From: Actinomycetes bacterium
GTDB lineage: Bacteria > Actinomycetota > Acidimicrobiia > Acidimicrobiales > RAAP-2
DNA length: 64,000 nucleotides
Assembly (NCBI GenBank): GCA_021791145.1
Contig: JAJYXE010000007.1
Coordinates: 1-64,000, forward strand
Direction: 5' to 3'
Below the pieces are notes generated by a model, which worked only from the letters and a program-made list of their open reading frames with translations, had not been told where the DNA came from and did not search any database. Shown in pieces: positions 7,952 through 16,659 of this stretch. Made by a program: the position numbers and the translations under genes. The first letter of the stretch is position 1. Every line of letters starts with the position of its first letter.

Positions 7952-8998
7952 ATGGGACGCCGCGTGCTCGTCACGGGAGCCGACACGTTCTGGGGTGGAC
8001 GGGTGATCCAGGCGCTCGAGAACGACGCCGACGTCGACGTCGTCCTCGGGCTCGGGACCCGCACGCCGGCCGTGACCTTCGAGCGCGCGGAGTTCGTCCG
8101 AACCGATCAGGCGTACTCGATCCTGAGCCGGATCGTCCGTGCCACCCAGGTCGACACGGTGGTGCACACCTATCTGGTCGTCGACTCGACGCAGGCATCC
8201 TCCCGGACCATCCACGAGGTGAACGTCATCGGGACGATGAACCTCCTCGCCGCGGTCGGCGCGCCCGACTCCTCGGTGCGCCAGCTCGTGGTGAAATCGT
8301 CGGGCCTCGTCTACGGCTCGACGGAGCGAGATCCCGCGAGCTTCACCGAGGAGACCCCTCGCGTCCGCACGCCCCGGACGGACGTCGAGCGCTCCCTCGT
8401 CGAGGCGGAGGGGCTCGTGCGCGACTTCGCCGAGGACGACCCGTCGGCGATCGTGACGATCCTGCGGTTCGCCAACGTGCTGGGCTCCGACATCGTCACC
8501 GCGATCTCGAAGAACCTCTCGCGACCGCTGTGCCCCTCCATCTTCGGGTTCGACCCCCTCGTCCAGTTCGTCGAAGAGGACGACGTCGTGCGTGCGCTCA
8601 AGCTCGTCACCCAGCGCCGCCTCGCCGGCATCTACAACGTGGCGGGACCCGGGCGGCTGCCCTGGAGCGAGGTCGCGGCGATCTGCGGCACCAGGCTTCT
8701 CCCGCTCCCGCCGGTGCACCCCTCACGGGCAATCGCTCCGCTCGTTGCCTTGGGCGTCTTCGGCTTCCCGCCCGAGCTCGAGTCGCTCCTGCGCTATGGG
8801 CGGGGGATGGACATCGGGCGGCTCGTCGCGGCCGGCTTCGAGTACCGCTACTCGAGCGCGGGCGCCGTCGAGTCGTTTGCACGCCACCAGCGCCTGCGCA
8901 GATCCGCCGGACGGCGACCTGCCGCGTACGTGTACGAGCACGACGTGGAGCAGTTCTTCCGCCACTCCCCCTCGGTCGTGCGGACCACCCGGGCCTGA
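7952..8998 (+). CDS. NAD-dependent epimerase/dehydratase-like SDR protein
   Basis: 348 aa from ATG 7952, with GGAGG at 7936-7940. This is an extended-SDR Rossmann protein: VLVTGADTFWGGRV near the N-terminus binds NAD(P), followed by VVHTYLVVDS, NVIGTMNLLAA, SSGLVYG, LRFANVLG and FVEEDDVVRAL. Where family enzymes have the catalytic YxxxK, this protein has TDVERSLVEAE, with no Tyr or Lys in register. It may therefore bind a nucleotide or sugar nucleotide without epimerase activity. It probably forms an operon with the upstream acyltransferase. A 20-bp duplication covers its stop codon. Confidence 0.85.
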   Translation: MGRRVLVTGADTFWGGRVIQALENDADVDVVLGLGTRTPAVTFERAEFVRTDQAYSILSRIVRATQVDTVVHTYLVVDSTQASSRTIHEVNVIGTMNLLAAVGAPDSSVRQLVVKSSGLVYGSTERDPASFTEETPRVRTPRTDVERSLVEAEGLVRDFAEDDPSAIVTILRFANVLGSDIVTAISKNLSRPLCPSIFGFDPLVQFVEEDDVVRALKLVTQRRLAGIYNVAGPGRLPWSEVAAICGTRLLPLPPVHPSRAIAPLVALGVFGFPPELESLLRYGRGMDIGRLVAAGFEYRYSSAGAVESFARHQRLRRSAGRRPAAYVYEHDVEQFFRHSPSVVRTTRA

Positions 8999-9020
8999 GT
9001 CTGACCACCCGGGCCTGAGT
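8983..9020. repeat. Tandem direct duplication across a convergent gene junction
   Basis: The 18-mer gaccacccgggcctgagt occurs at 8983-9000 and again at 9003-9020, a 20-bp period. It includes the epimerase stop codon. The second copy ends just where the oppositely oriented SWIM gene stops. Confidence 0.9.
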
Positions 9021-10099
9021 CACCGACGGGCACGCGCCGCCGCGGCGGCGGCGATCCGGCGGTAGGCGGGCGCGAGGACATCGGCAAGGTCTCCCCCCCC
9101 GACGCGGATGGTGCCGCGGACCGTGAGCCGCAGCGCGGCCGCCGGCGCTGGCGCTACCTCGGGCAGGACGCGGACGTGGTCGAAGGACGGCCCCGCGGTC
9201 CAAAAGCGCGCGAGCAACTCGCGCCCGTCGAGAGCCCGAGCGCCCTCGTCCGGATCGCTCCGCGCGCTCTCGTCCGGATCGCTCCGCGCGCCGGCGGCCT
9301 CGTGCCGGAGCCCCCGCAACTCGGCGAGCACCTCCTCGCGTCCCCTTCCGCGCCACTCGAGGAGCGAGAACGGCTCGCGGTCGAGCTCCTCGGCGAGGAG
9401 GTAGCACACCGCGGCAGCGTGCGCGCACGGGTTCTCCCAGTCCGGGCAGGTGCACTCGGCGACGAGCCGCGCATGGGGCGCGGGCAAGAGCGACGCACCC
9501 TCGGACTCGAAGACCTGCTCCACCTCGTCGGGCAGCTCGCCGGCGAGCATCCGCGCGGCATACCCGGCGCGGGTAGACAACGCTGCGAGGATCCGGGCCC
9601 AGTCCTCGTCGGGGACGACCGGCAACCGCAGCCGCACGGCGTAGGGCTCCTCGCGGCTGCCCTGCACAGTGGCCTCGACGCGGCCGGGGGCGACGCGGAG
9701 GTCGACGACCTGCCCCCGCCGCGCGTAGGCGCGCCCACGCGCCATCCGGTCCCGGGCCATCGCGGACTCGAGCGAGCCGAGGAACCTTCGGGACCACCAG
9801 GTCGCGCCGATCGGACCCTTCCGCGTCCTTGCCGGCAGGCCCCCGACCACCGGGCGCGGCGCATGCACGGCTTCTCGCTCTTCCCGCCGCAGCGGCGCGG
9901 TGCCCTCCTCGGGATCGCCCTCCTCCAGACCGCGCTTCTCGGGATCGCGCTCGCCGTTCCTCGTCTTCCGCCGCTCCTTGCGCCCTCTCGCCGCGCGCTC
10001 AGCGGCGACGAGCTGTGCCCGCAGCGCGTCGAGGTCGCCACGGTCTCGCGCGCCGTCCGAAGAGCGCGGGGGGTGCGGGGCCTGCGCCTTGCGGCTCAT
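9020..10099 (-). CDS. SWIM zinc-finger protein
   Basis: 359 aa from ATG 10099, which overlaps the SNF2 gene stop as ATGA, so the two are translationally coupled. The centre carries a SWIM zinc finger, CTCPDWENPCAH (CxCx7CxH, near residues 213-226), followed by AAAVCYLLAEELDREPF. The N-terminal third is a charged, low-complexity region. The block GATWWSRRFLGSLE and RGRAYARRGQVVDL before the finger matches what I recall of SWIM proteins paired with SNF2 helicases (M. tuberculosis Rv2102 beside Rv2101). A 24-bp in-frame repeat (ARSDPDE) lies near 9240-9290. The likely role is a DNA- or protein-binding partner of the helicase. Confidence 0.88.
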   Translation of the reverse strand: MSRKAQAPHPPRSSDGARDRGDLDALRAQLVAAERAARGRKERRKTRNGERDPEKRGLEEGDPEEGTAPLRREEREAVHAPRPVVGGLPARTRKGPIGATWWSRRFLGSLESAMARDRMARGRAYARRGQVVDLRVAPGRVEATVQGSREEPYAVRLRLPVVPDEDWARILAALSTRAGYAARMLAGELPDEVEQVFESEGASLLPAPHARLVAECTCPDWENPCAHAAAVCYLLAEELDREPFSLLEWRGRGREEVLAELRGLRHEAAGARSDPDESARSDPDEGARALDGRELLARFWTAGPSFDHVRVLPEVAPAPAAALRLTVRGTIRVGGGDLADVLAPAYRRIAAAAAARARR

Positions 10100-13000
10100 G
10101 GCACGTCTCGCGCGGACAGTGCCAGCACGCCTACGAGCTCGTCGGTCGCAAGCTCGGTGAGCCACCCTTCGCCGGTGCCGACCACCTGCTCGCCAAGAGC
10201 ACGTTTGGACTCCACCACCTCATCGATCCGGTCCTCGACAGTCCCCGCGCAGACGAGCTTTCGGACCCGGACGTCGCGGCGCTGGCCGATCCGATAGGCA
10301 CGGTCGGTCGCCTGGTCTTCCACCGCAGGGTTCCACCAGCGGTCGTAGTGGAGGACGTGGCTCGCCGCGGTGAGGTTCAGCCCGGTCCCCCCCGCCTTGA
10401 GCGAGAGGACGAGCACCGGCATCGCGCGGTCGGGAGACTGGAACGCCGCGACCAGCTCGTCGCGGCGCTCGCGCGGCACCCCGCCGTGGAGGAAGCCCAC
10501 CCGGCGGCCGAGCCGCTGGATCAGGTGGCGCTGGAGCAGCGCCCCCATCTGCGCGAACTGCGTGAAGACGAGCGCTCGCTCCTCCGCCTCGAGCACCTGC
10601 TCGAGCACCTCCACGGTCCGCTCCAACTTGCCGGAACGCCCGGCGAGCGGGGAGTCGTCGGCCGCGTACTGCGCCGGGTGGTTGCACACCTGCTTCAAGC
10701 GGAGCAGGGTGGCCAGGACGACGCCCTTGCGCTCGATGCCTTGCGAGCCGGCGATCTTCTCGAGCATCTCGTCCACGACCGCCTGGTAGAGCGTCGCCTG
10801 CTCGCGGGTGAGGGGGCAGCGCTCCTTCGTCTCGATCTTGCCGGGAAGGTCTCCGACGATCGAGCGGTCGGACTTGAGGCGCCGCAGCACCACTGGGCGG
10901 GTGATCGTGCGGAGGCGCTCGAGCGCCTCCTTCTCGCCGTAGCGCTCGATCGGGACGGCGAATTGCTCCCTGAAGGAGCGCTCCGAACCGAGAAGACCGG
11001 GGTTGAGCACCTCCATGATCGACCAGAGCTCCCCGAGATGGTTCTCGACGGGAGTGCCCGTGAGCGCGAGGCGCCTCGGCGCCGAGATCGCACGCACCGC
11101 CCGGGTTTGCTTGGCGGCAGGGTTCTTCACCTGCTGAGCCTCGTCGAGCACGATGCGCCCCCAGGCGACCGACGCGAGCGCGGCGTGGTCGCGCTCTAAG
11201 AGCGGATAGCTGGTCACGACCACGTCCGCGTCCACTGCCGCTCGCCGCACTTCCTCCCCCCTAAAGCGACGTGCGCCATGGTGGACGACGACGCGCAGGT
11301 CGGGCGTGAACCGCTCGACCTCTCGGCACCAGTTGCCGACCACCGACGTCGGACAGACCACGAGCGTCGGGCCGCGAGCGACACCGTCCGCCCGCTCCGA
11401 CTGCAGCACGCCGAGCACCGTCGCGGTCTTGCCGAGACCCATGTCGTCCGCGAGGCACGCCCCGAGCCCCGAGCGTTCGAGCAGGCGGATCCACGCGATG
11501 GCGCGCCGCTGGTACGGGCGAAGCTCGCCGCAGAACCCCTCCGGCGTCGACATGATCTCGAGGCTCTCGGCGAGCTCGCCTCGCAGCAGGGCCCCGACCG
11601 GACCCTCAGCGTCGACGGCGACGACGGGCACTCCTGCGCCGGGCAGGGGTGCTCCGGCCGCGGCCCGGAGGACGGCTGCGAGGCCGACGGACCTGTGGCC
11701 ACCTCCTGTCGAGAGGAACTCTGCGAGCTGACGTGCCTCGCCGGGGTGGAACTCGGTCCACTGCCCGCGCACGCGCACGAGCGGCGTCTTCAGCTCGGCG
11801 AGGCTGCGCAGCTCCGCGAGCTCCAGCGGCGTGTCGCCGAGCGCGGCCTCCCAGTCGAAGTCGGCGAGCCCCTGCGCGCTCAGGCCGGCGGCCCCCGCGC
11901 GCGCCGGCGCGGCGGCGCGGGCCCGAAGGCCGAGGCGCTGGGTGCGCTGGCGCCACCAGGAGGGAAGGAGCACACCGAAGCCGGCGAGCTCGAGCGACGG
12001 CGCCACCTCGACGAGGAACCGGTAGGCCGTGACGAGGTCGAGCCCGAGATGCGTCGGTGCCGGCTCGGCGAGCGCCGCGCGGAGCTCCCCAAAGGCGTGC
12101 ACCGCACGTCCTAGCTCGGCCAGGAGCACGTCCTGGGGCCGTTCCACGGTCCGTGCCGCTCGCGCCAGCGAGTCCCCGGCACGCCAGACGTCGGCCGCCT
12201 CGACAAGGAGCGTCGGCTCGTCCACGGCTTGGAGGAGGAGCTCCACCTGCCAGGGAGCCGCCGGGTCCTCGAGAGCCGCCGGGGTCCCGGGGGCCGCCGG
12301 GTCCTCGGGGGCCGCCGGGTCCTCGGGGGCGTGGCCGTCGCGAACTGCGCCATCGCCGTCGCGACCTGCGCCGTCGCCGTCGCGAACTGCGCCACCGCTA
12401 CCGGACCACGAGCCGTTCGTCCTCCCGGTCCTCTCGCCCCCCTGTGCAGGCTCGTGGAGTCGGAAGCACAAGCGCCAGGAGGCTGCGGGCGCGAGCAGCG
12501 GCGCACGCCACTGCTCGACCATGCGCTCGAGGGCCCCGAGCATCGCCGGATCCGCGTCGATACGGCCGTCGGGGCTCCTCAGGCCGGAGAGCCACGCCTC
12601 GGCCGCAGCGATCAGGGTGCTCGGAGCGGAGGTGGTGACCCTCGCCTTACCCCGTCGTCCGGCGACCGGCTGCACACCCCCCGTTCCATCCCGACAGAGC
12701 GCGTCGACCAGCGCGTCGAACGCGTGTCCCACCACCACCTGGGCGTCGCCGACGCCTTCGAGGGCGCGTGCCGCCTCGGGCAGCGCGGCCGCCAGGAGCG
12801 CGAGTCGCTCGATGTCCCTTCCGGTCCGCAGCGGAGCCCAGCGCGCGACCAAATGGCCCCTCGAGCGCTCGAGAGTTGGCGCGAAACGCCCGCCGGCGAC
12901 AACCTCGAGCGCAAGCTCGGCGACTCTTGCCAGCACCTTCGCGGACACGCCCACGCGGCCGGTTGCGTCGTCGCCCAGCGCCACCAGGGTGTCCACCGCA

Positions 13001-13308
13001 TCGGTCCCCGACAGCCGGAGGACCGGCACCACGAAGGGCCGGAGCACGACACGGCTCCACCCTGACCGTGTCCCCTCCTCGCCGCCGAGGCCAACGAGCT
13101 CGGGGGAAGGAACCGGGACGCCGCGCCACGCGGGGAGCCGGAGCGTCGCCGAGCCCACCACGGCGCTCTGCGCAGCCATCCCGGCGGTCCCGTCGACAAG
13201 GGACGCGAGCGCCCCGGCGACGGCATCGGCGGAGGCCGGCAGCGGCTCCCCCCACAGCACGAGCGCACCGGCTCCCCTGTCGTCCCAGGCTGCGTGGAGG
13301 ACGAGCAC
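10096..13308 (-). CDS. SNF2-family DEAD/DEAH helicase (HepA/HelZ-like)
   Basis: 1070 aa from the leaderless GTG 13308. The N-terminal ~560 residues are the poorly characterised SNF2-associated region. The ATPase follows, with Walker A DDMGLGKT near 620, CPTSVVGNW (motif Ia), LDEAQ (motif II, near 720), LTGTPVENHLGELWS (motif III), LHGGVPRERR, LSLKAGGTGLNLTAA and DRAYRIGQ (motif VI). It uses ATP to translocate on duplex DNA and remodel bound proteins; bacterial members act in transcription recycling or repair. A repeat-rich linker near 305-355 (AVRDGDG and EDPAAP units) separates the two halves. The coupled SWIM gene downstream supports a two-protein complex. Confidence 0.95.
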   Translation of the reverse strand: MLVLHAAWDDRGAGALVLWGEPLPASADAVAGALASLVDGTAGMAAQSAVVGSATLRLPAWRGVPVPSPELVGLGGEEGTRSGWSRVVLRPFVVPVLRLSGTDAVDTLVALGDDATGRVGVSAKVLARVAELALEVVAGGRFAPTLERSRGHLVARWAPLRTGRDIERLALLAAALPEAARALEGVGDAQVVVGHAFDALVDALCRDGTGGVQPVAGRRGKARVTTSAPSTLIAAAEAWLSGLRSPDGRIDADPAMLGALERMVEQWRAPLLAPAASWRLCFRLHEPAQGGERTGRTNGSWSGSGGAVRDGDGAGRDGDGAVRDGHAPEDPAAPEDPAAPGTPAALEDPAAPWQVELLLQAVDEPTLLVEAADVWRAGDSLARAARTVERPQDVLLAELGRAVHAFGELRAALAEPAPTHLGLDLVTAYRFLVEVAPSLELAGFGVLLPSWWRQRTQRLGLRARAAAPARAGAAGLSAQGLADFDWEAALGDTPLELAELRSLAELKTPLVRVRGQWTEFHPGEARQLAEFLSTGGGHRSVGLAAVLRAAAGAPLPGAGVPVVAVDAEGPVGALLRGELAESLEIMSTPEGFCGELRPYQRRAIAWIRLLERSGLGACLADDMGLGKTATVLGVLQSERADGVARGPTLVVCPTSVVGNWCREVERFTPDLRVVVHHGARRFRGEEVRRAAVDADVVVTSYPLLERDHAALASVAWGRIVLDEAQQVKNPAAKQTRAVRAISAPRRLALTGTPVENHLGELWSIMEVLNPGLLGSERSFREQFAVPIERYGEKEALERLRTITRPVVLRRLKSDRSIVGDLPGKIETKERCPLTREQATLYQAVVDEMLEKIAGSQGIERKGVVLATLLRLKQVCNHPAQYAADDSPLAGRSGKLERTVEVLEQVLEAEERALVFTQFAQMGALLQRHLIQRLGRRVGFLHGGVPRERRDELVAAFQSPDRAMPVLVLSLKAGGTGLNLTAASHVLHYDRWWNPAVEDQATDRAYRIGQRRDVRVRKLVCAGTVEDRIDEVVESKRALGEQVVGTGEGWLTELATDELVGVLALSARDVP
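12255..12399. repeat. Two in-frame minisatellites in the SNF2 linker
   Basis: About four 18-bp units (gggccgccgggtcctcgg type, about 12255-12329) encode EDPAAP repeats. Three 21-bp units (12337-12357, 12358-12378, 12379-12399) encode AVRDGDG-like repeats. Both periods are multiples of three, so copy-number change would alter linker length without breaking the gene. Confidence 0.85.
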
Positions 13309-13314
13309 AGACCG

Positions 13315-13320
13315 AGGTTA
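13315..13320 (-). promoter_or_regulatory. -10 box TAACCT, leaderless start of the SNF2 gene
   Basis: On the minus strand TAACCT ends 6 bases before GTG 13308. No Shine-Dalgarno site is present. Confidence 0.5.
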
Positions 13321-13384
13321 CCGAGGGGCTGTGCCTGCAGGGTGCCCTCGGGCGGCGCGGTGCACTGACCTGAAGATTGCGACA

Positions 13385-13480
13385 CACGAGCGAGCGGGGG
13401 CACGAGCGAGCGGGGGCACGAGCGAGCGGGGGCACGAGCGAGCGGGGGTACGGGCGAGCGGGAGTACGGGCGAGCGGCGA
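13385..13480. repeat. Six tandem 16-bp repeats between genes
   Basis: The unit cacgagcgagcggggg is perfect in four copies (13385-13448), followed by two diverged copies starting with tacgggcgagcgg (13449-13480). It fills most of the 209-base gap between the SNF2 start and the GNAT gene end. It has no spacers, so it is not CRISPR. The array is not a multiple of a codon per unit and encodes nothing convincing. Confidence 0.95.
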
Positions 13481-13517
13481 GGTCCCGCACACGCACGTCA
13501 GCGCGAGCCCTGTGCGG

Positions 13518-14129
13518 TCAGTCGATCCACCTCTCGAGCAGCTCGTCTCGGCGTTGGCTCCACTCCTCCGAGGTCATCGCGAATTTCGCGTGGTCCTCCC
13601 AGTTCCCGTCGATCTCCAGGTACTTCTGCGCGATGCCCTCGGACCGCAGCCCGAGCTTCTCCACCACGCGCAGGCTCGCGTAGTTCCGCGGGATGATGGA
13701 GATCTCGACACGGTGCAGCGCGATCGCGTCGAACGCGAAGGATAGGACGACCACGACCGCCTCGGGCACGTAGCCTCGTCCGGCGAGGTCGCGATCGATC
13801 CAGTACCCGACGTGGCCGGTCTGGAACGGGCCGCGCTGGATCGACGACAAGGTGATCTCCCCCGCAAAACGTCGACCGACGAAGATGCCGAAGCCGTAAC
13901 CGGTCCCGAGCTGGCGCTCACGCTCGCGCAGCGCGCATCGCGCCGCGAAGCTTTGGCGGTCCTCTGCTGGAGGGGGGGCACCCTTGGGGCGCGGCTCCCA
14001 GGGCAGGAGCCAGTCGCGGCATCGGCTCCGCACCTCCCGCCACGCCTCGTAGTCCGCTTCGGTGAGCGTGCGCAGCAGGACACGGCGTCCGGCGAGCTCG
14101 AGCGGAGCGGCTGCGGGGCGCGCCGTCAT
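13518..14129 (-). CDS. GNAT N-acetyltransferase (RimJ/RimL-type)
   Basis: 203 aa from ATG 14129. This is a GNAT fold of the RimJ/RimL ribosomal-protein acetyltransferase branch: LELAGRRVLLRTLTEADYEAW at the N-terminus, FGIFVGRRFAGEITLSSI and GHVGYWIDRDLAGRGYVPEAV (acetyl-CoA pyrophosphate loop), then LHRVEISIIPRNYASLRVVEKLGLRSEG. The C-terminal YLEIDGNWEDHAKFAMTSEEW is typical of this branch. It transfers acetyl from acetyl-CoA to an amine, possibly a protein N-terminus; the substrate is not predictable. It reads away from the glycosyltransferase island that begins at 14294. Confidence 0.9.
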   Translation of the reverse strand: MTARPAAAPLELAGRRVLLRTLTEADYEAWREVRSRCRDWLLPWEPRPKGAPPPAEDRQSFAARCALRERERQLGTGYGFGIFVGRRFAGEITLSSIQRGPFQTGHVGYWIDRDLAGRGYVPEAVVVVLSFAFDAIALHRVEISIIPRNYASLRVVEKLGLRSEGIAQKYLEIDGNWEDHAKFAMTSEEWSQRRDELLERWID

Positions 14130-14293
14130 GACCGGACGGGCGTCTTTCGATCGTGCGCCGTGCCGTCCGGGACCGATCGCAAGGCGCACGATGGGAAGCT
14201 GGTGGGGCCCGCATGCCTGGCCATGGGCATCGATGCATCGTGGCAGGTCCGCACGCACGGGCGCCAGCGCAAGGGACGTGCAATTGTTGGCGC

Positions 14294-16129
14294 GTGCGAG
14301 CCGAGGAGGCGAGGGTCCTGTTCGTCCCGCAGGCGCCCCGACCGCTTCGGCCCGACGCGTCCGGCGATCTCGCGCGATACCGCCGGTGGGCGGCGGCGCG
14401 AGAGGCGTGGCGGCTGACGGCGGAAGCACCCCAAAGGCCAGGCCCGGAGATGGCGCTGCTCGTCGTGGTCGACGGCGCTGACGACGCCCGCCGAGCGGTC
14501 GGCGCCCAGCCCGCGGACCTTCAGCGGACGCTCAGCTCCGTGTGCTCGCAGACGGAGGCGGCCTGGTCGCTCTCGGTCACCCTCGTCGGTGCCTCCGACG
14601 CCGTCACCGAACAGGCCGTCACCGCCGCGCTCAGGGCTGCACCTCCTGGGCGGGTGAGCGTGCACACCCAACCGGAGGGCACGGACCGCTCCAGCGCCTA
14701 CGCGGCGGCGCTCGAGGAGAGCGGCTCCCCCACCGTCTGCTTCCTCGAGCCCGGCGACGTGCTCGCGCCGGATGCCGTCGCGCAACTCAGCGCCGCGCTC
14801 ATCGACGCCGACGTCGCGTACGCCGACGAGGACCGGATCTCGCCGCACGGCCTCTTGTCCTCGCCGATCCTCAAGCCGGACTGGTCGCCAGAGCTCCTGA
14901 TCTCCTGGTGCTACCTCGGACGGCCGACGGCGCTGCGCGTGGCGCCGGTGATCGCCGCAGGAGGGATCCGCCCGCTGCCCCAGGGTGATTGGGAGCACGA
15001 CCTGCTCCTCCGGGTGACCGAGCGGACCCAGCGCGTCGCGCACGTCGCGGAGGTGCTCTGTCACCGGGCCGCAGCGGCGCGATCAGCCGGACCGGCCGCG
15101 GTCGTCGACGCACTGGCCCGGCGCGGCGAGCCTGCATCGGTCGCCCCCGGCCCGCTCCGTTGCACCTGGAGCGTGCGGCGCCGCCCCCCGGAGACACCGC
15201 CCGTGACCGTGAGCGCCATCGTTCCGTTCAAGGACAGCACGACGCTGCTACGCGCCTGCGCGACATCGCTGCGCACGGCCGCAGCGAAGCCCTCGACGAC
15301 GCAGAGAGCACCGCAGCGACCGCGGCTCCGTCTCGAGATGGTGCTCGTCGACAACGGCTCGACCGAGCCGGAGACCGCCACGCTTCTCGACTTGCTCGCC
15401 TGCAGGCTCGACCGGGATGTGAGTGTCGTCGTCCGGCGCGACGACCGTCCCTTCAACTGGGCCGCGCTCAACAACGCGGCTGCCGCCGAGTCGCACGGCG
15501 AGGTGCTCCTCTTCGTGAACGACGACGTCGAAGGGGGCACCCCCGGGTGGATGGAGCTCCTCGTCGCTCAGGCCGTGCGGCACGAGGTCGGCGCGGTCGG
15601 GCCGCGCCTCGTGTACCCCAACGGGCAGCTCCAGCATGCAGGCGTCGTGCTCGGTCTCGCCGGGGCGACCGGGCACGTGCTCTCAGGGCTCGAGCCTGGA
15701 CGTCCGGGCTACTTGGGCATGGCGGTGCTGACCCGCGACGTCTCGGCGGTCACCGGGGCGTGCATGGCGACGCGCCGGGACGTCTTCGAGCAGCTCGGCG
15801 GGTTCGACGAAGCGCTCGGGCTCGACTTCAACGACGTCGACTACTGCCTGCGCGCCCGGCGACGCGGACTGCGCGTGGTCTTCGAAGCGGGCGCGCAGCT
15901 CGTCCACCACGAGTCGCCGAGCCGCGGCACGTCGGGCAGCGACGAGACCGCGGCAGCGTTCATGGCGCGCTGGGGCGCAGAGGTCGCACAGGGCGACCCC
16001 TTCTACAACCCGAAGCTCTCGCACCTAGACTTCTCAGCCGCGCTCGACGAGCCGGGACCCGTGCTCGCAAGCGCCCTGGAGCAGCCGGACGTGATGGCGA
16101 GGAGCGTGAGCGGATGGCCGGAGGGCTGA
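14294..16129 (+). CDS. Two-module GT2 glycosyltransferase
   Basis: About 611 aa from GTG 14294 (start uncertain; further upstream in-frame starts add nonconserved sequence). Residues ~50-290 look like a degenerate GT2 module (MALLVVVDGADDARR, FLEPGDVLAPDAV, YADEDRISPHG). Residues ~305-590 are a complete GT2 module: VSAIVPFKDSTTLLRAC, VLVDNGSTEPET, FNWAALNNAAA, FVNDDVEG (metal site), VGPRLVYPNGQLQHAGVV and LDFNDVDYCLRARRRGLRVVFEAGAQLVHHES. This arrangement resembles rhamnosyl/galactosyl transferases of O-antigen and galactan pathways. It is the first gene of a plus-strand run with overlapping neighbours. Confidence 0.88.
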   Translation: MRAEEARVLFVPQAPRPLRPDASGDLARYRRWAAAREAWRLTAEAPQRPGPEMALLVVVDGADDARRAVGAQPADLQRTLSSVCSQTEAAWSLSVTLVGASDAVTEQAVTAALRAAPPGRVSVHTQPEGTDRSSAYAAALEESGSPTVCFLEPGDVLAPDAVAQLSAALIDADVAYADEDRISPHGLLSSPILKPDWSPELLISWCYLGRPTALRVAPVIAAGGIRPLPQGDWEHDLLLRVTERTQRVAHVAEVLCHRAAAARSAGPAAVVDALARRGEPASVAPGPLRCTWSVRRRPPETPPVTVSAIVPFKDSTTLLRACATSLRTAAAKPSTTQRAPQRPRLRLEMVLVDNGSTEPETATLLDLLACRLDRDVSVVVRRDDRPFNWAALNNAAAAESHGEVLLFVNDDVEGGTPGWMELLVAQAVRHEVGAVGPRLVYPNGQLQHAGVVLGLAGATGHVLSGLEPGRPGYLGMAVLTRDVSAVTGACMATRRDVFEQLGGFDEALGLDFNDVDYCLRARRRGLRVVFEAGAQLVHHESPSRGTSGSDETAAAFMARWGAEVAQGDPFYNPKLSHLDFSAALDEPGPVLASALEQPDVMARSVSGWPEG

Positions 16130-16659
16130 GCGGGGCCGGGCAGGAGGGTCACGGCCGGGAGGGCGCCCGGTCCCCGTTCCCCGCAACTCCCCGGATGCTC
16201 TCGAGCGCGGCCGAACCTGCGCCCTTGCCCCCACCGGTCGGGGACTCCGAAGAGATCTCCTCCCTGCACGTGAAGTTCGCCCGGCTCGTGCAGAGCGCGC
16301 AAGCCGAGTCGTCGCGCACCGAGCGGGGAGCCGCTGGGTCAGAGCGCGCCGGCGGGGGGGCCGGAGGCGTGCGGGCGAAGGTCAGGGCCCGCGTCGCGGC
16401 GGTCGCGAGAGCGGACGCGGGGGCAGATCGCGAGTTTATGGGTGACCTCGTGCGCGCGATCGCTGCGCTCGCCGAACGGCTCGACGACGTCACGACTCGG
16501 ATGGGGCACCTCGAGCGGCTCGTGCAGGACGTGGTCGATCGGCTGAGCGAGGACCTCGTCCGCGTGCAGGCTGCGCTCGGCGCGCTCGACCTGCCCGTGC
16601 CCCAAGAGCCGTCGCGCCGCGACACGGAGCCGGGTCGACCCCGCGACGCCGACGGATGA
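16114..16659 (+). CDS. Predicted coiled-coil protein in the glycosyltransferase run
   Basis: 181 aa from ATG 16114, overlapping the end of the GT gene by 16 bases; ATG 16195 is an alternative. The first ~45 residues are Gly/Pro/Ala rich. The rest is predicted helix with heptad-like spacing: SSLHVKFARLVQSAQAESS, DREFMGDLVRAIAALAERLDDV, then HLERLVQDVVDRLSEDLVRVQAALGAL. There is no signal peptide, membrane helix or enzyme motif. Its stop overlaps the next ORF as ATGA, so it is co-translated with two transferases. It may be a scaffold or chain-length partner. I do not recognise the family. Confidence 0.7.
   Translation: MAGGLSGAGQEGHGREGARSPFPATPRMLSSAAEPAPLPPPVGDSEEISSLHVKFARLVQSAQAESSRTERGAAGSERAGGGAGGVRAKVRARVAAVARADAGADREFMGDLVRAIAALAERLDDVTTRMGHLERLVQDVVDRLSEDLVRVQAALGALDLPVPQEPSRRDTEPGRPRDADG

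Noticed and set aside
13385..13480. CRISPR array
   Set aside because: The repeats are directly adjacent with no spacers, and no cas genes are in the window.
14130..14293. Longer start for the two-module GT2 (ATG 14207 or upstream)
   Set aside because: The added residues are Cys/His/Arg-rich and unlike the start of a GT2 protein. The 164-base gap is better read as the divergent promoter region.
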